Below, one piece after another: positions 44,870 to 54,269 of a stretch of DNA of 64,000 nucleotides. Origin of the DNA: Bermanella sp036960565 (GTDB lineage Bacteria > Pseudomonadota > Gammaproteobacteria > Pseudomonadales > Oceanobacteraceae). Every line of letters begins with the position of its first letter. The stretch's first letter is position 1. Where the stretch lies: the NCBI GenBank assembly GCA_036960565.1, contig JBALXQ010000019.1:1-64000 (forward strand). The letters are read 5' to 3'. The notes under the pieces are model-generated. The model saw nothing but the letters and a program-made list of their open reading frames with translations. It had not been told where the DNA came from and made no database searches. A program made the position numbers and the translations under genes.

Positions 44870-47053
44870 ATGGAAATTAAGGTTAACTTTCTCGACAATC
44901 TCAGACTTGAAGCCAAGTTTGATGATTATACGGTCATCACGGATCAGCCTATTCGTTACAAGGGAGACGGCTCTGCTCCTAGCCCTTTTGATTACTTCCT
45001 AGCGTCATCAGCCCTTTGTGCCGCCTATTTTGTGAAAGTGTATTGTGTGGCGAGAGACATCTCGACTGATGATATTAGGCTTTCGCAAAACAATATCGTT
45101 GACCCTGAAAACCGCTACAACCAGATATTTCAAATTCAGGTAGAGCTACCAGAGAGCATTTCCGATAAAGACCGTACCGGTATTTTACGCTCCATTGAGC
45201 GCTGTACCGTGAAAAAAGTGGTTCAAACGGGGCCTGAGTTCAAGATTGATGCAGTGGAAAGTCTAGACGAAGATGCACAAGCCATGCTCATGGCACAGGC
45301 CGACAACGACACAGAAACCTTTATCTTGGGTAAAGACCTACCGCTTGAAAAAACCATTGCCAACATGACCACCTTATTGGCCGATTTGGGTATGAAAATT
45401 GAGATCTCATCTTGGCGCAATATCGTGCCCAATGTGTGGTCACTGCATATTCGTGATGCGGCCACCCCCATGTGTTTCACCAACGGTAAAGGCGCAACCA
45501 AAGAAAGTGCACTTTGCTCGGCACTGGGTGAATTTATTGAGCGCTTAAACTGCAATTTCTTTTATAACGACCAGTTCCTGGGACAAGACATTGCCAACAG
45601 CGAGTTTGTTCATTATCCAAATGAAAAGTGGTTTAAGCCCGGTGCTGATGACGCACTGCCAGCTGACATTTTAGATGACTATACTCGGGAACTTTACGAC
45701 CCTGAAGGCGAGCTTCGTGGCTCACACCTAATCGATACCAATTCGGGAAACAGTGAGCGTGGCATTTGCTCAATCCCTTATGTCCGTCAATCAGATGGCG
45801 AGACGGTTTATTTTCCATCCAATTTAATTGAAAACTTATATTTAAGTAACGGCATGAGCGCCGGTAATAATTTCAATGAAGCAAAAGTACAATGTTTGTC
45901 GGAAATATTCGAACGCGCAGTGAAAAGACAAATCATTGAACAAGAAATTGTCTTGCCTGATGTGCCTCAAGAAGTGATCAATCAGTACCCAGGTATTGTA
46001 GAAGGAATTAAGGGCCTAGAAGCACAAGGCTTTCCGGTCGTGGTTAAAGATGCGTCATTAGGCGGTCAGTTCCCGGTCATGTGTGTCACCTTGATGAACC
46101 CAAAAACCGGTGGTGTATTTGCTTCATTTGGTGCCCACCCAAGTTTTGAAGCCGCGCTAGAGCGCAGCCTAACTGAATTGTTACAGGGCCGTAGCTTTGA
46201 AGGCTTAAACGATGTTCCCAAGCCCACCTTTAATACCATGGCCGTGGCCGAGCCTGAAAACTTTGTTGAGCACTTTATAGATTCAACCGGTGTCATCTCA
46301 TGGCGCTTCTTCAGCGACAAACATGATTATGAATTCTGCGAATGGGATTTCTCTGGCACCAATGAAGAGGAGTCTAATTGCTTATTTGGTATTTTAGAGT
46401 CGCTTGGCAAAGAAGCCTATATAGCCGAGTTTTCTGATCTAGGTTCTGCTTGTCGTATTCTTGTTCCCGACTATTCAGAAGTGTATCCGGTAGAAGATCT
46501 TATTTGGGATAACACTAATAAGGCGCTTAACTACCGCGAAGATATATTAAACCTTCACTCACTTAGTGATGAAGCATTAGCTAGCTTAATAGAGCGCTTT
46601 GAAGAAAACCAACTAGATGACTACACCGACATTATCACCTTAATTGGTATTGAGTTTGATGAAAACACCGTTTGGGGGCAGCTCACCATTCTTGAACTTA
46701 AAACGCTTATTCATCTAGCCTTAGGTGAATTAGAAGAAGCCATTGAGCTGGTAGAGACGTTTTTACAGTTTAACGACAATACGGTGGAGCGTGGATTATT
46801 CTATCAAGCAGTGCACGCAGTGCTTGAGATCACACTAGATGAAGAGCTTGAGCTTGAGGATTTCATCGGTAATTTAAATAGAATGTTTGGCAAAGACAAC
46901 ATGGCCAATGTGGTGGGCTCTATCGCAGGCGACGTCAGGTTTTTTGGTTTAACGAAAACCAGTATGAAACTGGAAGGTTTGGACAAGCATTTAAGATTAA
47001 TTGAAAGCTATAGAAAGCTTCATCAAGCCCGCGCGGCAAAAGCTAAGCGCTAA
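44870..47053 (+). CDS. ycaO: OsmC-YcaO fusion protein
   Basis: 727 residues from the ATG at 44870 (the family N-terminus MEIKVNFLDNLRLEAKF); an upstream ATG at 44831 adds 13 unlikely residues. Residues about 1-135 form an OsmC-like domain with both conserved cysteines (SALCAAYFVKVYC; IERCTVKKVV). A YcaO domain follows (about 150-560: LHIRDAATPMCFTNGKGATKESAL; EAKVQCLSEIFERAVKRQ). The tail is helical and TPR-like. YcaO proteins activate amide backbones with ATP; E. coli YcaO takes part in methylthiolation of ribosomal protein S12. There is no PxPxP end (it ends KAKR). OsmC-YcaO fusions are known in marine gammaproteobacteria. The role of the peroxidase-like half is unclear. Confidence 0.93.
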   Translation: MEIKVNFLDNLRLEAKFDDYTVITDQPIRYKGDGSAPSPFDYFLASSALCAAYFVKVYCVARDISTDDIRLSQNNIVDPENRYNQIFQIQVELPESISDKDRTGILRSIERCTVKKVVQTGPEFKIDAVESLDEDAQAMLMAQADNDTETFILGKDLPLEKTIANMTTLLADLGMKIEISSWRNIVPNVWSLHIRDAATPMCFTNGKGATKESALCSALGEFIERLNCNFFYNDQFLGQDIANSEFVHYPNEKWFKPGADDALPADILDDYTRELYDPEGELRGSHLIDTNSGNSERGICSIPYVRQSDGETVYFPSNLIENLYLSNGMSAGNNFNEAKVQCLSEIFERAVKRQIIEQEIVLPDVPQEVINQYPGIVEGIKGLEAQGFPVVVKDASLGGQFPVMCVTLMNPKTGGVFASFGAHPSFEAALERSLTELLQGRSFEGLNDVPKPTFNTMAVAEPENFVEHFIDSTGVISWRFFSDKHDYEFCEWDFSGTNEEESNCLFGILESLGKEAYIAEFSDLGSACRILVPDYSEVYPVEDLIWDNTNKALNYREDILNLHSLSDEALASLIERFEENQLDDYTDIITLIGIEFDENTVWGQLTILELKTLIHLALGELEEAIELVETFLQFNDNTVERGLFYQAVHAVLEITLDEELELEDFIGNLNRMFGKDNMANVVGSIAGDVRFFGLTKTSMKLEGLDKHLRLIESYRKLHQARAAKAKR

Positions 47054-47284
47054 ACTCAACCTAAACCCATGACTAAAGATGGCTTCATGGGCAACGGGCA
47101 GTGATGGTTTATTACTGCTGTATCCACTCTCCCCCGTCACACACCCATTCTATACAGGTGAGATAGGGGCTGGGAGGTCATCAATATGAAGCGTGTGCCC
47201 AGTTGGTGCGAGTCACTATGACGCTTAGGCGCTTCAAAGCCCGCGTAATGTCTTATTTAAACAAGCTCCCCATCCTTGAAAGTG

Positions 47285-47290
47285 TATAAT
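47285..47290 (+). promoter_or_regulatory. Candidate -10 box (TATAAT) of the methyltransferase gene
   Basis: Exact TATAAT, 35 bp before the ATG at 47325. No convincing -35 at 17 bp. Supported by sequence only. Confidence 0.4.
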
Positions 47291-47324
47291 GCTGCCGGTA
47301 TTTCTAACTAGATAGACGAACAAA

Positions 47325-48164
47325 ATGCAAAATTACTATCTTCATTCAGAAACTGCAAAACAGGCGCTGGAGGCCATTGCCAAAGGACTATCTAGCGTCC
47401 GGCTATCCCCTGACCTGAGCATTTCGGAACAGGACTTTGCCTTAAGTAAGCAAGGCCTAGTACTTGACGATGACAATCAGTTGTCCATTACCGACCTTAA
47501 AAAAATCGTCAAGAAGACCGGAAGAATTTACCTCTGTCGTGACGGCGAGATGGATGCACTGGAAGACCGCAGCTCTGGCTACTACAAGCTTGCTCCTACG
47601 GCTGGAGCCCCGCTACTAGAAATTAGCGGCGTCAAAATGCACATCTCCAAGGGAACCGACCCTTTTACAAGCGCATCGGAAATGGCCCAACAGGCGGTTA
47701 AAGATGGTGACAAGGTACTGGATTGCTGTAGCGGACTAGGTTACGCAGCCATTGCAGCCCACAGACTAGGTGCAAGCGAGGTGCTTACCATCGAACTTAG
47801 CCCTGAGGTTATGGGCCTGCGCGCACTGAACCCCTGGTCAAACGATTTGGGAAAAGAAGGGATTGAGCAACGCCAAGGCAGTAGCTATGAGTTGATCCGC
47901 ACCATGTCGGAGGCTTCCTTCGACGCGGTTGTTCACGATCCACCGCGTTTCTCCCTCGCAGGGGAACTGTACAGCGAAGAGTTTTACCAGCAGATATTCA
48001 GGGTGCTACGCCCAGGCGGGCGGCTTTTCCATTACACCGGAAATCCACACGTAATAAAGACGGGTAGCAGCTTTGTTGACGGCGTCATCCGCCGACTTAA
48101 AGCGGCAGGTTTCAAAAATGTGAAAAAAATAGAGCATTTGATGGGCGTCAGCGCGCAGAAATAA
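47325..48164 (+). CDS. Class-I SAM-dependent methyltransferase, unknown substrate
   Basis: 279 residues. Motif I is VLDCCSGLGYAAIAA (about 136-150), motif II LTIELSPEVMGL, motif IV DAVVHDPPRF, and a later LRPGGRLFHYTGNP. DPPR at motif IV resembles N-methylating enzymes or spermidine-synthase-like families. An N-terminal domain of about 110 residues (ALEAIAKGLSSVRLSPDLSISEQDF) matches a group common in archaea and deltaproteobacteria, by recollection. The codons are more GC-rich and even than in its AT-leaning neighbours, which is compatible with horizontal acquisition. It stands alone between the YcaO fusion and a small acidic-tailed protein gene. Confidence 0.85.
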   Translation: MQNYYLHSETAKQALEAIAKGLSSVRLSPDLSISEQDFALSKQGLVLDDDNQLSITDLKKIVKKTGRIYLCRDGEMDALEDRSSGYYKLAPTAGAPLLEISGVKMHISKGTDPFTSASEMAQQAVKDGDKVLDCCSGLGYAAIAAHRLGASEVLTIELSPEVMGLRALNPWSNDLGKEGIEQRQGSSYELIRTMSEASFDAVVHDPPRFSLAGELYSEEFYQQIFRVLRPGGRLFHYTGNPHVIKTGSSFVDGVIRRLKAAGFKNVKKIEHLMGVSAQK

Positions 48165-48271
48165 TAGAATACAGACAATCAAACTGACTACTCCTTATGC
48201 AGTCAGTTGTCACGGCGTTATATATTAAATACAAATATCATTTATATCCAAGCTAAGGTGAGAGAATTCTA

Positions 48272-48475
48272 ATGGCAAAACCTAATTATTCGTTCGAAAA
48301 AAGACAAAAAGAAATTGCAAAAAAGAAGAAAAAAGAAGAAAAGCGACTTAGTAAACTCGCCAAAGGAACCGAAGAAGATCAAGCCCCATTAGTTGATGAT
48401 GAAGCTACTACGGATGTAGATACCGACATCAGTACTGAGACAGGTACAGATGCTGACACCGAGACTAAAGATTAA
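48272..48475 (+). CDS. Small charged protein: basic N-half, acidic Asp/Thr tail
   Basis: 67 residues. The first half is a lysine-rich helix (SFEKRQKEIAKKKKKEEKRL), the second half Asp/Glu/Thr-rich (DDEATTDVDTDIST). The N-terminus MAKPNYSFEKRQKEIAKKKKKE is recognisable in many small uncharacterised gammaproteobacterial proteins. GGTGAGAG precedes the ATG. No function can be assigned; binding to nucleic acid by the basic half is possible but unproven. Confidence 0.75.
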   Translation: MAKPNYSFEKRQKEIAKKKKKEEKRLSKLAKGTEEDQAPLVDDEATTDVDTDISTETGTDADTETKD

Positions 48476-48652
48476 ATTTAACCATCTCGATTCCAAACGA
48501 TAATTTGGAGTCGTATTTTCTATCGCTTTACTGGTAACAGAAAAGCGATAGAAAAGTTACATTTAAATCGAAGCTCGGATCAGTTTTGTATTTTTCCCAG
48601 GCACACAACACAAAACCTGAACCCATAAATCCCTGCCACCCCGGGCAGCGCG

Positions 48653-49240
48653 TTGAAGACCCACCCCCAAGGAGAACGGATTATCCTTAAAATCTATTTA
48701 TTCTCAGCTGCACTCATATGTGCACTATCCAACCAAGCACTATCCACTGAGAAATTCAGCAACCAAGAGATAGATTGGTGGGTTAACGTCTCCCCTCTTG
48801 GTTTAGGTAATTCTGGATCACAAACCGGCACAGTGAATCGCTCTGGTATTGGCATGCGTTTAAATGGCATCACCTACAGCATTCGCAATGCCTACTACGA
48901 AAACACCACCTTATTAGATTCATTGAACAAGGTAAGCGAGTGCATTACAGATATAGATTGCGACGGCTCTGAACTCATTACCGTAAACGAATGGTCTTTT
49001 TTGGTGGGTAAAAGTTTTTTAAGCAAAGCACTCACCTTTTCCACTGGGGTGGGATATTCCGAAATTGAATACGGACGCAATACGCAAGATAACAGCAATG
49101 AGTTTAGCTTACCGCTTGAGGCGGCTTGGTCACCTGCTAGAAACGGGAATTTCTCGGCCAACGTCAGCTTGCTGGCCAATATCAGTAAAGAAAGATCATT
49201 TTACGGTTTAGCCTTGGGGTTGGATTTTGGCTCGCTTTAA
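48653..49240 (+). CDS. Secreted beta-rich protein of unknown function, unusual start
   Basis: 195 residues from TTG at 48653, which has no ribosome binding site. A strong AAGGAG lies at 48669-48674 instead, and the in-frame codons at proper distance are ATT (48680) and ATC (48683). Starting there would give the signal peptide (M)ILKIYLFSAALICALSNQALS. The mature part is strand-rich (WWVNVSPLGLG; GVGYSEIEYGRN; FYGLALGLDFGSL), like a small outer-membrane barrel or secreted beta protein. One cysteine pair is visible (CITDIDC). It has no close family that I recognise and converges with the DUF3604 gene. Confidence 0.7.
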   Translation: MKTHPQGERIILKIYLFSAALICALSNQALSTEKFSNQEIDWWVNVSPLGLGNSGSQTGTVNRSGIGMRLNGITYSIRNAYYENTTLLDSLNKVSECITDIDCDGSELITVNEWSFLVGKSFLSKALTFSTGVGYSEIEYGRNTQDNSNEFSLPLEAAWSPARNGNFSANVSLLANISKERSFYGLALGLDFGSL

Positions 49241-49261
49241 CATTCCTAAATGAGCATAAAA

Positions 49262-49396
49262 TAGCAGTTTGCAACGCCAAAATTTATGTACGCCGTAAAC
49301 TGCTAAACCTGTGAATTTCATACTTAAATAAGCAACACAGGTTAAAGCTATCTGTTAAAGGTACCTCTATCGCTGGCGCCAGATTATATGAAATTC
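49262..49396. other. Intergenic region with three nested/adjacent inverted repeats
   Basis: Arms: TAGCAGTTT (49262-49270) with AAACTGCTA (49297-49305); AACCTGTG (49306-49313) with CACAGGTT (49336-49343); GAATTTCATA (49313-49322) with TATGAAATTC (49387-49396). They lie between convergent genes. They could be a compound terminator or a structured 3' UTR; no T-tract is obvious. Confidence 0.5.
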
Positions 49397-49425
49397 CTAT
49401 TGAAGAAGCCCTTTCCAACGCTCTA

Positions 49426-51339
49426 TCAAGGCGTATACCAAATAGGTGAAGAATACGCACGTTCCTGAATCACTGCTGGCCCTTCATCTGGAACCTTCAC
49501 TACACCACCGTTAATTTCCTTGGCAGCTACTGCATCGTATAGCGAATGCCTAGGTGTGGGGATTTGCAAAACTCGCACATAATAAAATGCTCTTTGCTCA
49601 ACATTAAATTCAGGATCTTGCCAAAGGGTAGACAATTCAATATCACCAATATCATTTTTGTAGCTAGCCGTCTCACGGTTTACGCTATCGCCTACGCTGG
49701 CAAGTTTACCCTGATAAGTTAATTGACGTCCGCCTGACCATGCCACGTTAAAGACTCGCTCATGACTTTTACCCGCAGTATCTAACCACCCCTTCACTAC
49801 TTGCACTCGGTCTAGGTTGGCGCCTCTTGGATCTTTGGTTGCACGAATAAGCATTTGAATTTTTTTATTATTTGCACTCGGACGGGTTAAATCGCCACCC
49901 ATGGGCACACCTTTTTTATAACCTACTTCGCTCATATTATTCGAATTTTGTATGCCTTCCTTGAAATCCCAACCGCCAAATACCCTCACCTTTATACGCG
50001 GCCCAGTACTGGCATACACTTCACGGCGTTTAAATGCAGCAAAAATACTTTCACGGGTATTTTCCTTAGCCCATGCTGCGGCTAAGCCTGCAGCTTGCAT
50101 GCTCCAACCGGTGGCATCTTCGCCAATAACGTCTTGGCCTCGTTTGCTTTCTGGGGTGGAATCGTGAGCGTATTTCCCCCAAAAGTTACTCTCTTCGGCA
50201 CTGGATAAACCCGTATGGGAATCGGTTGATCCGATCATGCCCAACTTAAACGGATTCACGCCTAATTTGTTTTCTTGCTCTAGGCCACGTAATAACCCCG
50301 AGCGAATAAAGTCGCCCTTGCTTACGCGGTATTCTTCTGCGGTGTTTTGCAGGTAGTGATTGTATTTTTCAAAGCCCGAAAATTCATCGTCTGGCGATAA
50401 TTCTGGATGGGTTTCCGAATCCCCTTTTATTTGCGTTACCTCAAACACCGGCTCCCATTTTAAACGAGTGCGAGCGTATTCCACAGTAATGGGTTGGCCG
50501 CGCAAGGTTACCTCTGGAAACATATAGCCTTTTGAAACGTTTGAATTATGAGGAATGGCCAAAAACTCACTGCCGGTTTGCTGCGCCGTTTTATCAAGCC
50601 ACGCCCATAGGTCTTCCGGGTATTGGCTTTGGTCACTGCCAAAAGGCAAATACTGTTTGGCTTGCTCGGCACCGTTAGGCGACATAATCACTCGGTGTAA
50701 ATTGGCACCCGTAGGAATAGAGCTCCACTCCCATCCCACAAAGGCCGTGAACTTGCCGGGATCATTATGGCGCTCGGCCACATCCACTATTTCACTCCAC
50801 GATTGCTCAACTGTTGGCGTGGTATCACCCAAGGCATTTTTATCGGTATTATTGTTGGGGCTTAATACCGGGTCATCGGTTTGTGAAAGACGGGTATCTG
50901 GTGTGGGCAGTAAATCAGTATTAAACAAATCCATGCCGGTGCGCTCGCTCACCTTATAACTAACCAACTGCTCGGTAAACCAAGCTTTTATTCTTTGGCT
51001 AATAGTTAAATTATCATTTTGGGTTTTTAATTCCCCACGGCTAATGGCACGAATCACCCCCATGGCTTCGGCATGATCCGATACCACTAAAAAATCCAAC
51101 GGATCATCAATGCTTACCTTAGCACGAGTATAAGGGTGAACGACCGGCTGACCTTTTGCCCAACGATAAGCAGTATCTGGGTCGGCGCTGTAGTTCAAAC
51201 TTAAAAAAGCATCCAACGAATACGATGTGTGCAAATGTGTGTCACCCCAATACACTTGAGTGGTGGTGGGTTGCGCTGCCACAGGCATAGCTAAAAAGCC
51301 TAAACCCACTGCCACGTTTATTACAGTTAACATTTTCAT
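49426..51339 (-). CDS. Secreted DUF3604 protein (PHP-like metal-dependent hydrolase fold)
   Basis: 637 residues, full length for DUF3604. A signal peptide (AVGLGFLAMPVAA) precedes YWGDTHLHTSYSLDAF, the PHP-like HxH metal motif. Further probable ligands are FLVVSDHAEAMG, FLAIPHNSN and IGSTDSHTGLS. The C-terminal part is beta-rich and ends AVIQERAYSSPIWYTP, typical of the family. DUF3604 proteins are common in marine bacteria and have no proven substrate. It is the last gene of a minus-strand cluster with GMC and old-yellow-enzyme flavoproteins. It follows the GMC stop by 14 bp, so it is probably in one transcript. Confidence 0.9.
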   Translation of the reverse strand: MKMLTVINVAVGLGFLAMPVAAQPTTTQVYWGDTHLHTSYSLDAFLSLNYSADPDTAYRWAKGQPVVHPYTRAKVSIDDPLDFLVVSDHAEAMGVIRAISRGELKTQNDNLTISQRIKAWFTEQLVSYKVSERTGMDLFNTDLLPTPDTRLSQTDDPVLSPNNNTDKNALGDTTPTVEQSWSEIVDVAERHNDPGKFTAFVGWEWSSIPTGANLHRVIMSPNGAEQAKQYLPFGSDQSQYPEDLWAWLDKTAQQTGSEFLAIPHNSNVSKGYMFPEVTLRGQPITVEYARTRLKWEPVFEVTQIKGDSETHPELSPDDEFSGFEKYNHYLQNTAEEYRVSKGDFIRSGLLRGLEQENKLGVNPFKLGMIGSTDSHTGLSSAEESNFWGKYAHDSTPESKRGQDVIGEDATGWSMQAAGLAAAWAKENTRESIFAAFKRREVYASTGPRIKVRVFGGWDFKEGIQNSNNMSEVGYKKGVPMGGDLTRPSANNKKIQMLIRATKDPRGANLDRVQVVKGWLDTAGKSHERVFNVAWSGGRQLTYQGKLASVGDSVNRETASYKNDIGDIELSTLWQDPEFNVEQRAFYYVRVLQIPTPRHSLYDAVAAKEINGGVVKVPDEGPAVIQERAYSSPIWYTP

Positions 51340-51353
51340 AATTATTTACCCAA

Positions 51354-52979
51354 CTAAACAGCGTTACAAATTTGGGCTTGCAGAATCATATCTGAAGCTT
51401 TTTCGGCAATCATTATGGTAGGAGCATTGGTATTACCGCCCACCAAAGACGGCATAATCGAGGCATCCACCACCCGCAAACCCTTTAAGCCATGCACCCT
51501 TAGCTTAGTGTCCACCACGGCCATATTGTCTATGCCCATTTTGCAGGTCCCTACTGGATGATAGGCGTGATTGGCTTTCCTTGTTAAGAATTCGCCAATT
51601 TCTTCATCACTTTCACATCCACTGCCTGGGAACATTTCTACGCCTCTATGGCCATCAAAACTCGAAGCCGCATAAAATTCGCGAGTTTTTTTAACCCCCT
51701 CTACTAAGTCTTTTACATCATCTTGGTGCGATAGCATGTTCAAATCAATTTTAGGCGGCGCCATGGGGCTAGCATTATATAAGCTTACTTGGCCTCGGCT
51801 TTTAGGCCTTAATAGAGACACATGGGTGCTAAAGCCATAATTAGTTAGCGCCCGTAAATCACGGCCATGATCATTAATATGAATAGGCATAAAAAATAAT
51901 TGTATGTCTGGAATGTTTTTTTCATCTGACGACTTAATAAATGCACCGGCTTCGCCGCCATGGGTTTCATACACCCCTTTTCCGGTTAACAAATAACGAG
52001 GGATACTGGGCATATCTCTAAATATTTGTTTATGGGTAATACCAAGCGCGCCGTTCTTTTTACTGTGAGCTTTTTGCACCACTACTGCGTCTACATGTTC
52101 TTGAAGATTTTTCCCTACCCCGGGTAAGGCATGTTTTAAAAATATGCTGTGTTTTTCAATTTCTTGTGGGTCACCAATACCAGATAGCATTAATAACTGA
52201 GGTGAATTAAACGCTCCACCAGATAATATAACTTCACGACGAGCCATTACCGTTTTTTTGGTGCCGTGTTTATCTAAATAATTAACCCCTACCGCTTTTT
52301 TACCCTCAAGCTTTATAGAGCTTGCATGGGCATTTAATATCACCGTTAAGTTATTGCGGTTTTTCGCCGGTTCTATAAATGCCTTAGCGGTACTGCAACG
52401 CTTGCCACGCTTAATGGTAAATTGATAGAAACCTGCCCCTTCTTGCTGCTCTCCATTAAAATCATCTGTAAAGCCGTAACCTAATTCTTCACCGGCTTTA
52501 ACAAATGCTTTATTCAGTTTTCTGTGGCCGGCGTCATTGCATACATTAAGCGGCCCGCCCACCCCATGAAATTTCGATTCGCCGCGCTCTTGATTTTGCG
52601 ACTTTTTAAAATAAGGTAAAACATCTTCATATCCCCAGCCCTTGGCACCCTCTTCATTGGCCCAGCGATCGTAATCGGCTTTGTGGCCACGAATATACAA
52701 CATGCCATTAATGGCGCTGGAGCCTCCCAAACCTTTACCACGAGGGCAGAATATTTCACGCCCTTGCTGGGATGGTTGAGTCATTGAATCGTATGACCAG
52801 TTGTATTGCTTTAATAACATTAAGGGCAAAACCGTTATCGGGTTATTCACCACTAAATTGTTATTGCGCCCTCCGGCTTCCAATAAACACACACTATAGT
52901 CGCCACTTTGAGATAAACGACTGGCCAATACACAGCCAGCAGAACCACCACCTACGATTACAAAATCAAATTCTTTCAT
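51354..52979 (-). CDS. GMC-family FAD oxidoreductase (choline/alcohol dehydrogenase-like)
   Basis: 541 residues from the ATG at 52979, the usual GMC start (KEFDFVIVGGGSAGCVLASRL); an upstream in-frame ATG at 53054 runs into the preceding gene. GMC signature 1 is GKGLGGSSAINGMLYIRGHKADYD, signature 2 GAFNSPQLLMLSGIG. The catalytic His region is NHAYHPVGTCKMG with NTNAPTIMIAEKASDMI at the end. It oxidises a primary or secondary alcohol; it resembles choline dehydrogenase but there is no betaine gene nearby. It starts 4 bp after the old-yellow-enzyme stop. Confidence 0.93.
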   Translation of the reverse strand: MKEFDFVIVGGGSAGCVLASRLSQSGDYSVCLLEAGGRNNNLVVNNPITVLPLMLLKQYNWSYDSMTQPSQQGREIFCPRGKGLGGSSAINGMLYIRGHKADYDRWANEEGAKGWGYEDVLPYFKKSQNQERGESKFHGVGGPLNVCNDAGHRKLNKAFVKAGEELGYGFTDDFNGEQQEGAGFYQFTIKRGKRCSTAKAFIEPAKNRNNLTVILNAHASSIKLEGKKAVGVNYLDKHGTKKTVMARREVILSGGAFNSPQLLMLSGIGDPQEIEKHSIFLKHALPGVGKNLQEHVDAVVVQKAHSKKNGALGITHKQIFRDMPSIPRYLLTGKGVYETHGGEAGAFIKSSDEKNIPDIQLFFMPIHINDHGRDLRALTNYGFSTHVSLLRPKSRGQVSLYNASPMAPPKIDLNMLSHQDDVKDLVEGVKKTREFYAASSFDGHRGVEMFPGSGCESDEEIGEFLTRKANHAYHPVGTCKMGIDNMAVVDTKLRVHGLKGLRVVDASIMPSLVGGNTNAPTIMIAEKASDMILQAQICNAV

Positions 52980-52983
52980 CTGC

Positions 52984-54225
52984 CTAGCCTCGTACACGTC
53001 TAAATGCATACATGCCAATGCCACCAATGGATTTAAATATCGCACCCCATTCACTCATTTTTGGATTAGGCTCTTGTCTTTTAGACATGCGCACCATTTG
53101 CTGCTGATACCACAACACATCCATCATCATCATCTTGTCTAGTTTTTTAATGCCTGTGGTGCGCGCTGGCAAATGAATACTGTGGTCTTGATCACTCATT
53201 ACTTTTTCAGGGAAATCTGGGTCTAGGGTTAATGAACGCCCTACCCCAATAAAATCAGTAGCGTCTTCCACAAGCGCTTCTTCCATCGCACGGGCAGAAC
53301 GAAAACCACCGGTGACCACTAACGGCACCTGGCTGAATTTTCTAACTTTTTGTGCGTAATCTAAAAAGTAAGCTTCGCGCTTTTGGGTGCTGGCGTTCAC
53401 TGGTTTGGCGGCAGAATCGTTACCTTCAATAAACACCACCTTTTCATAACTGCCACCCGAAATCTCTATTTGGTCAATGCCCTCTTTGCTTAACGCCTGC
53501 ACTACCTGCATGGACTCTTCTTCAGTAAAACCGCCTTTCATAAAGTCGGCCGAATTTAGCTTAATGCCCACCGGAAAATCGACTCCCACCTGCTTTCTAA
53601 TGGCGTGATAAATTTCCAATACAAAGCGCATGCGGTTTTCCAAAGAGCCCCCCCATTTATCTTTTCTTTGGTTATGCCGACCAGATAAAAACTGATTCAC
53701 CAAATAGCCGTGGGCACCGTGAATTTGCACACCACTAAACCCCGCTTCCTTACTTAAACGGGCACTTAGGGCAAATTTATTAATAATTTCACGAATTTCT
53801 AATTCGCTTAATGCCTTGGGCAACTTAAAGTTTGCAGCCAATCCATCTTCCAAACCAATAGCCGATGGCGCCACCGGTTTTTTACTTAAAAAATCGGGCA
53901 CCTGTTTACCCGGGTGATTCAGCTGTGGCCATAAATGGGTATTGTTTTGGGTGCCCGCCTTGGCCCATTTTTTAAACTCGCTTAAGTCACTTTTTTCATC
54001 CAATACCACATTGCCCGGTTCACCTAAGGCACTGCGATCCACCATGATATTGCCAGTCATGCTTAAGCCAATACCGCCCTGCGCCCAGCGGCCATATAAA
54101 TCCGCCAACCCAGGCACTGGGTTGTGTTGTTTATCACCCAGCTGCTCACTCATGGCCGATTTAACCAAGCGATTTTTTAGTGTTACGCCATTTTGCAGCG
54201 TAAAAGGAGAATCAAGTTTAGCCAT
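52984..54225 (-). CDS. Old yellow enzyme-family NADH:flavin oxidoreductase
   Basis: 413 residues from the ATG at 54225, preceded by GAGAGGG. The FMN TIM barrel begins PFTLQNGVTLKNRLVKSAMSE. HGAHGYLVNQFLSGRHNQR is the family motif with the His pair that binds the substrate carbonyl; RKDKWGGSLENRMRF and PLVVTGGFRSARAMEEAL with VGVGRSL complete the site. It has no C-terminal iron-sulfur/FAD half, so it is of the short type. It probably reduces an alpha,beta-unsaturated ketone or ester. The cluster GMC-OYE-DUF3604 suggests modification of one alicyclic or unsaturated substrate. Confidence 0.93.
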   Translation of the reverse strand: MAKLDSPFTLQNGVTLKNRLVKSAMSEQLGDKQHNPVPGLADLYGRWAQGGIGLSMTGNIMVDRSALGEPGNVVLDEKSDLSEFKKWAKAGTQNNTHLWPQLNHPGKQVPDFLSKKPVAPSAIGLEDGLAANFKLPKALSELEIREIINKFALSARLSKEAGFSGVQIHGAHGYLVNQFLSGRHNQRKDKWGGSLENRMRFVLEIYHAIRKQVGVDFPVGIKLNSADFMKGGFTEEESMQVVQALSKEGIDQIEISGGSYEKVVFIEGNDSAAKPVNASTQKREAYFLDYAQKVRKFSQVPLVVTGGFRSARAMEEALVEDATDFIGVGRSLTLDPDFPEKVMSDQDHSIHLPARTTGIKKLDKMMMMDVLWYQQQMVRMSKRQEPNPKMSEWGAIFKSIGGIGMYAFRRVRG

Positions 54226-54269
54226 GGAACACCCTCTCAATTAGTTAAAGAATTTAAAGCGTTCTAACT

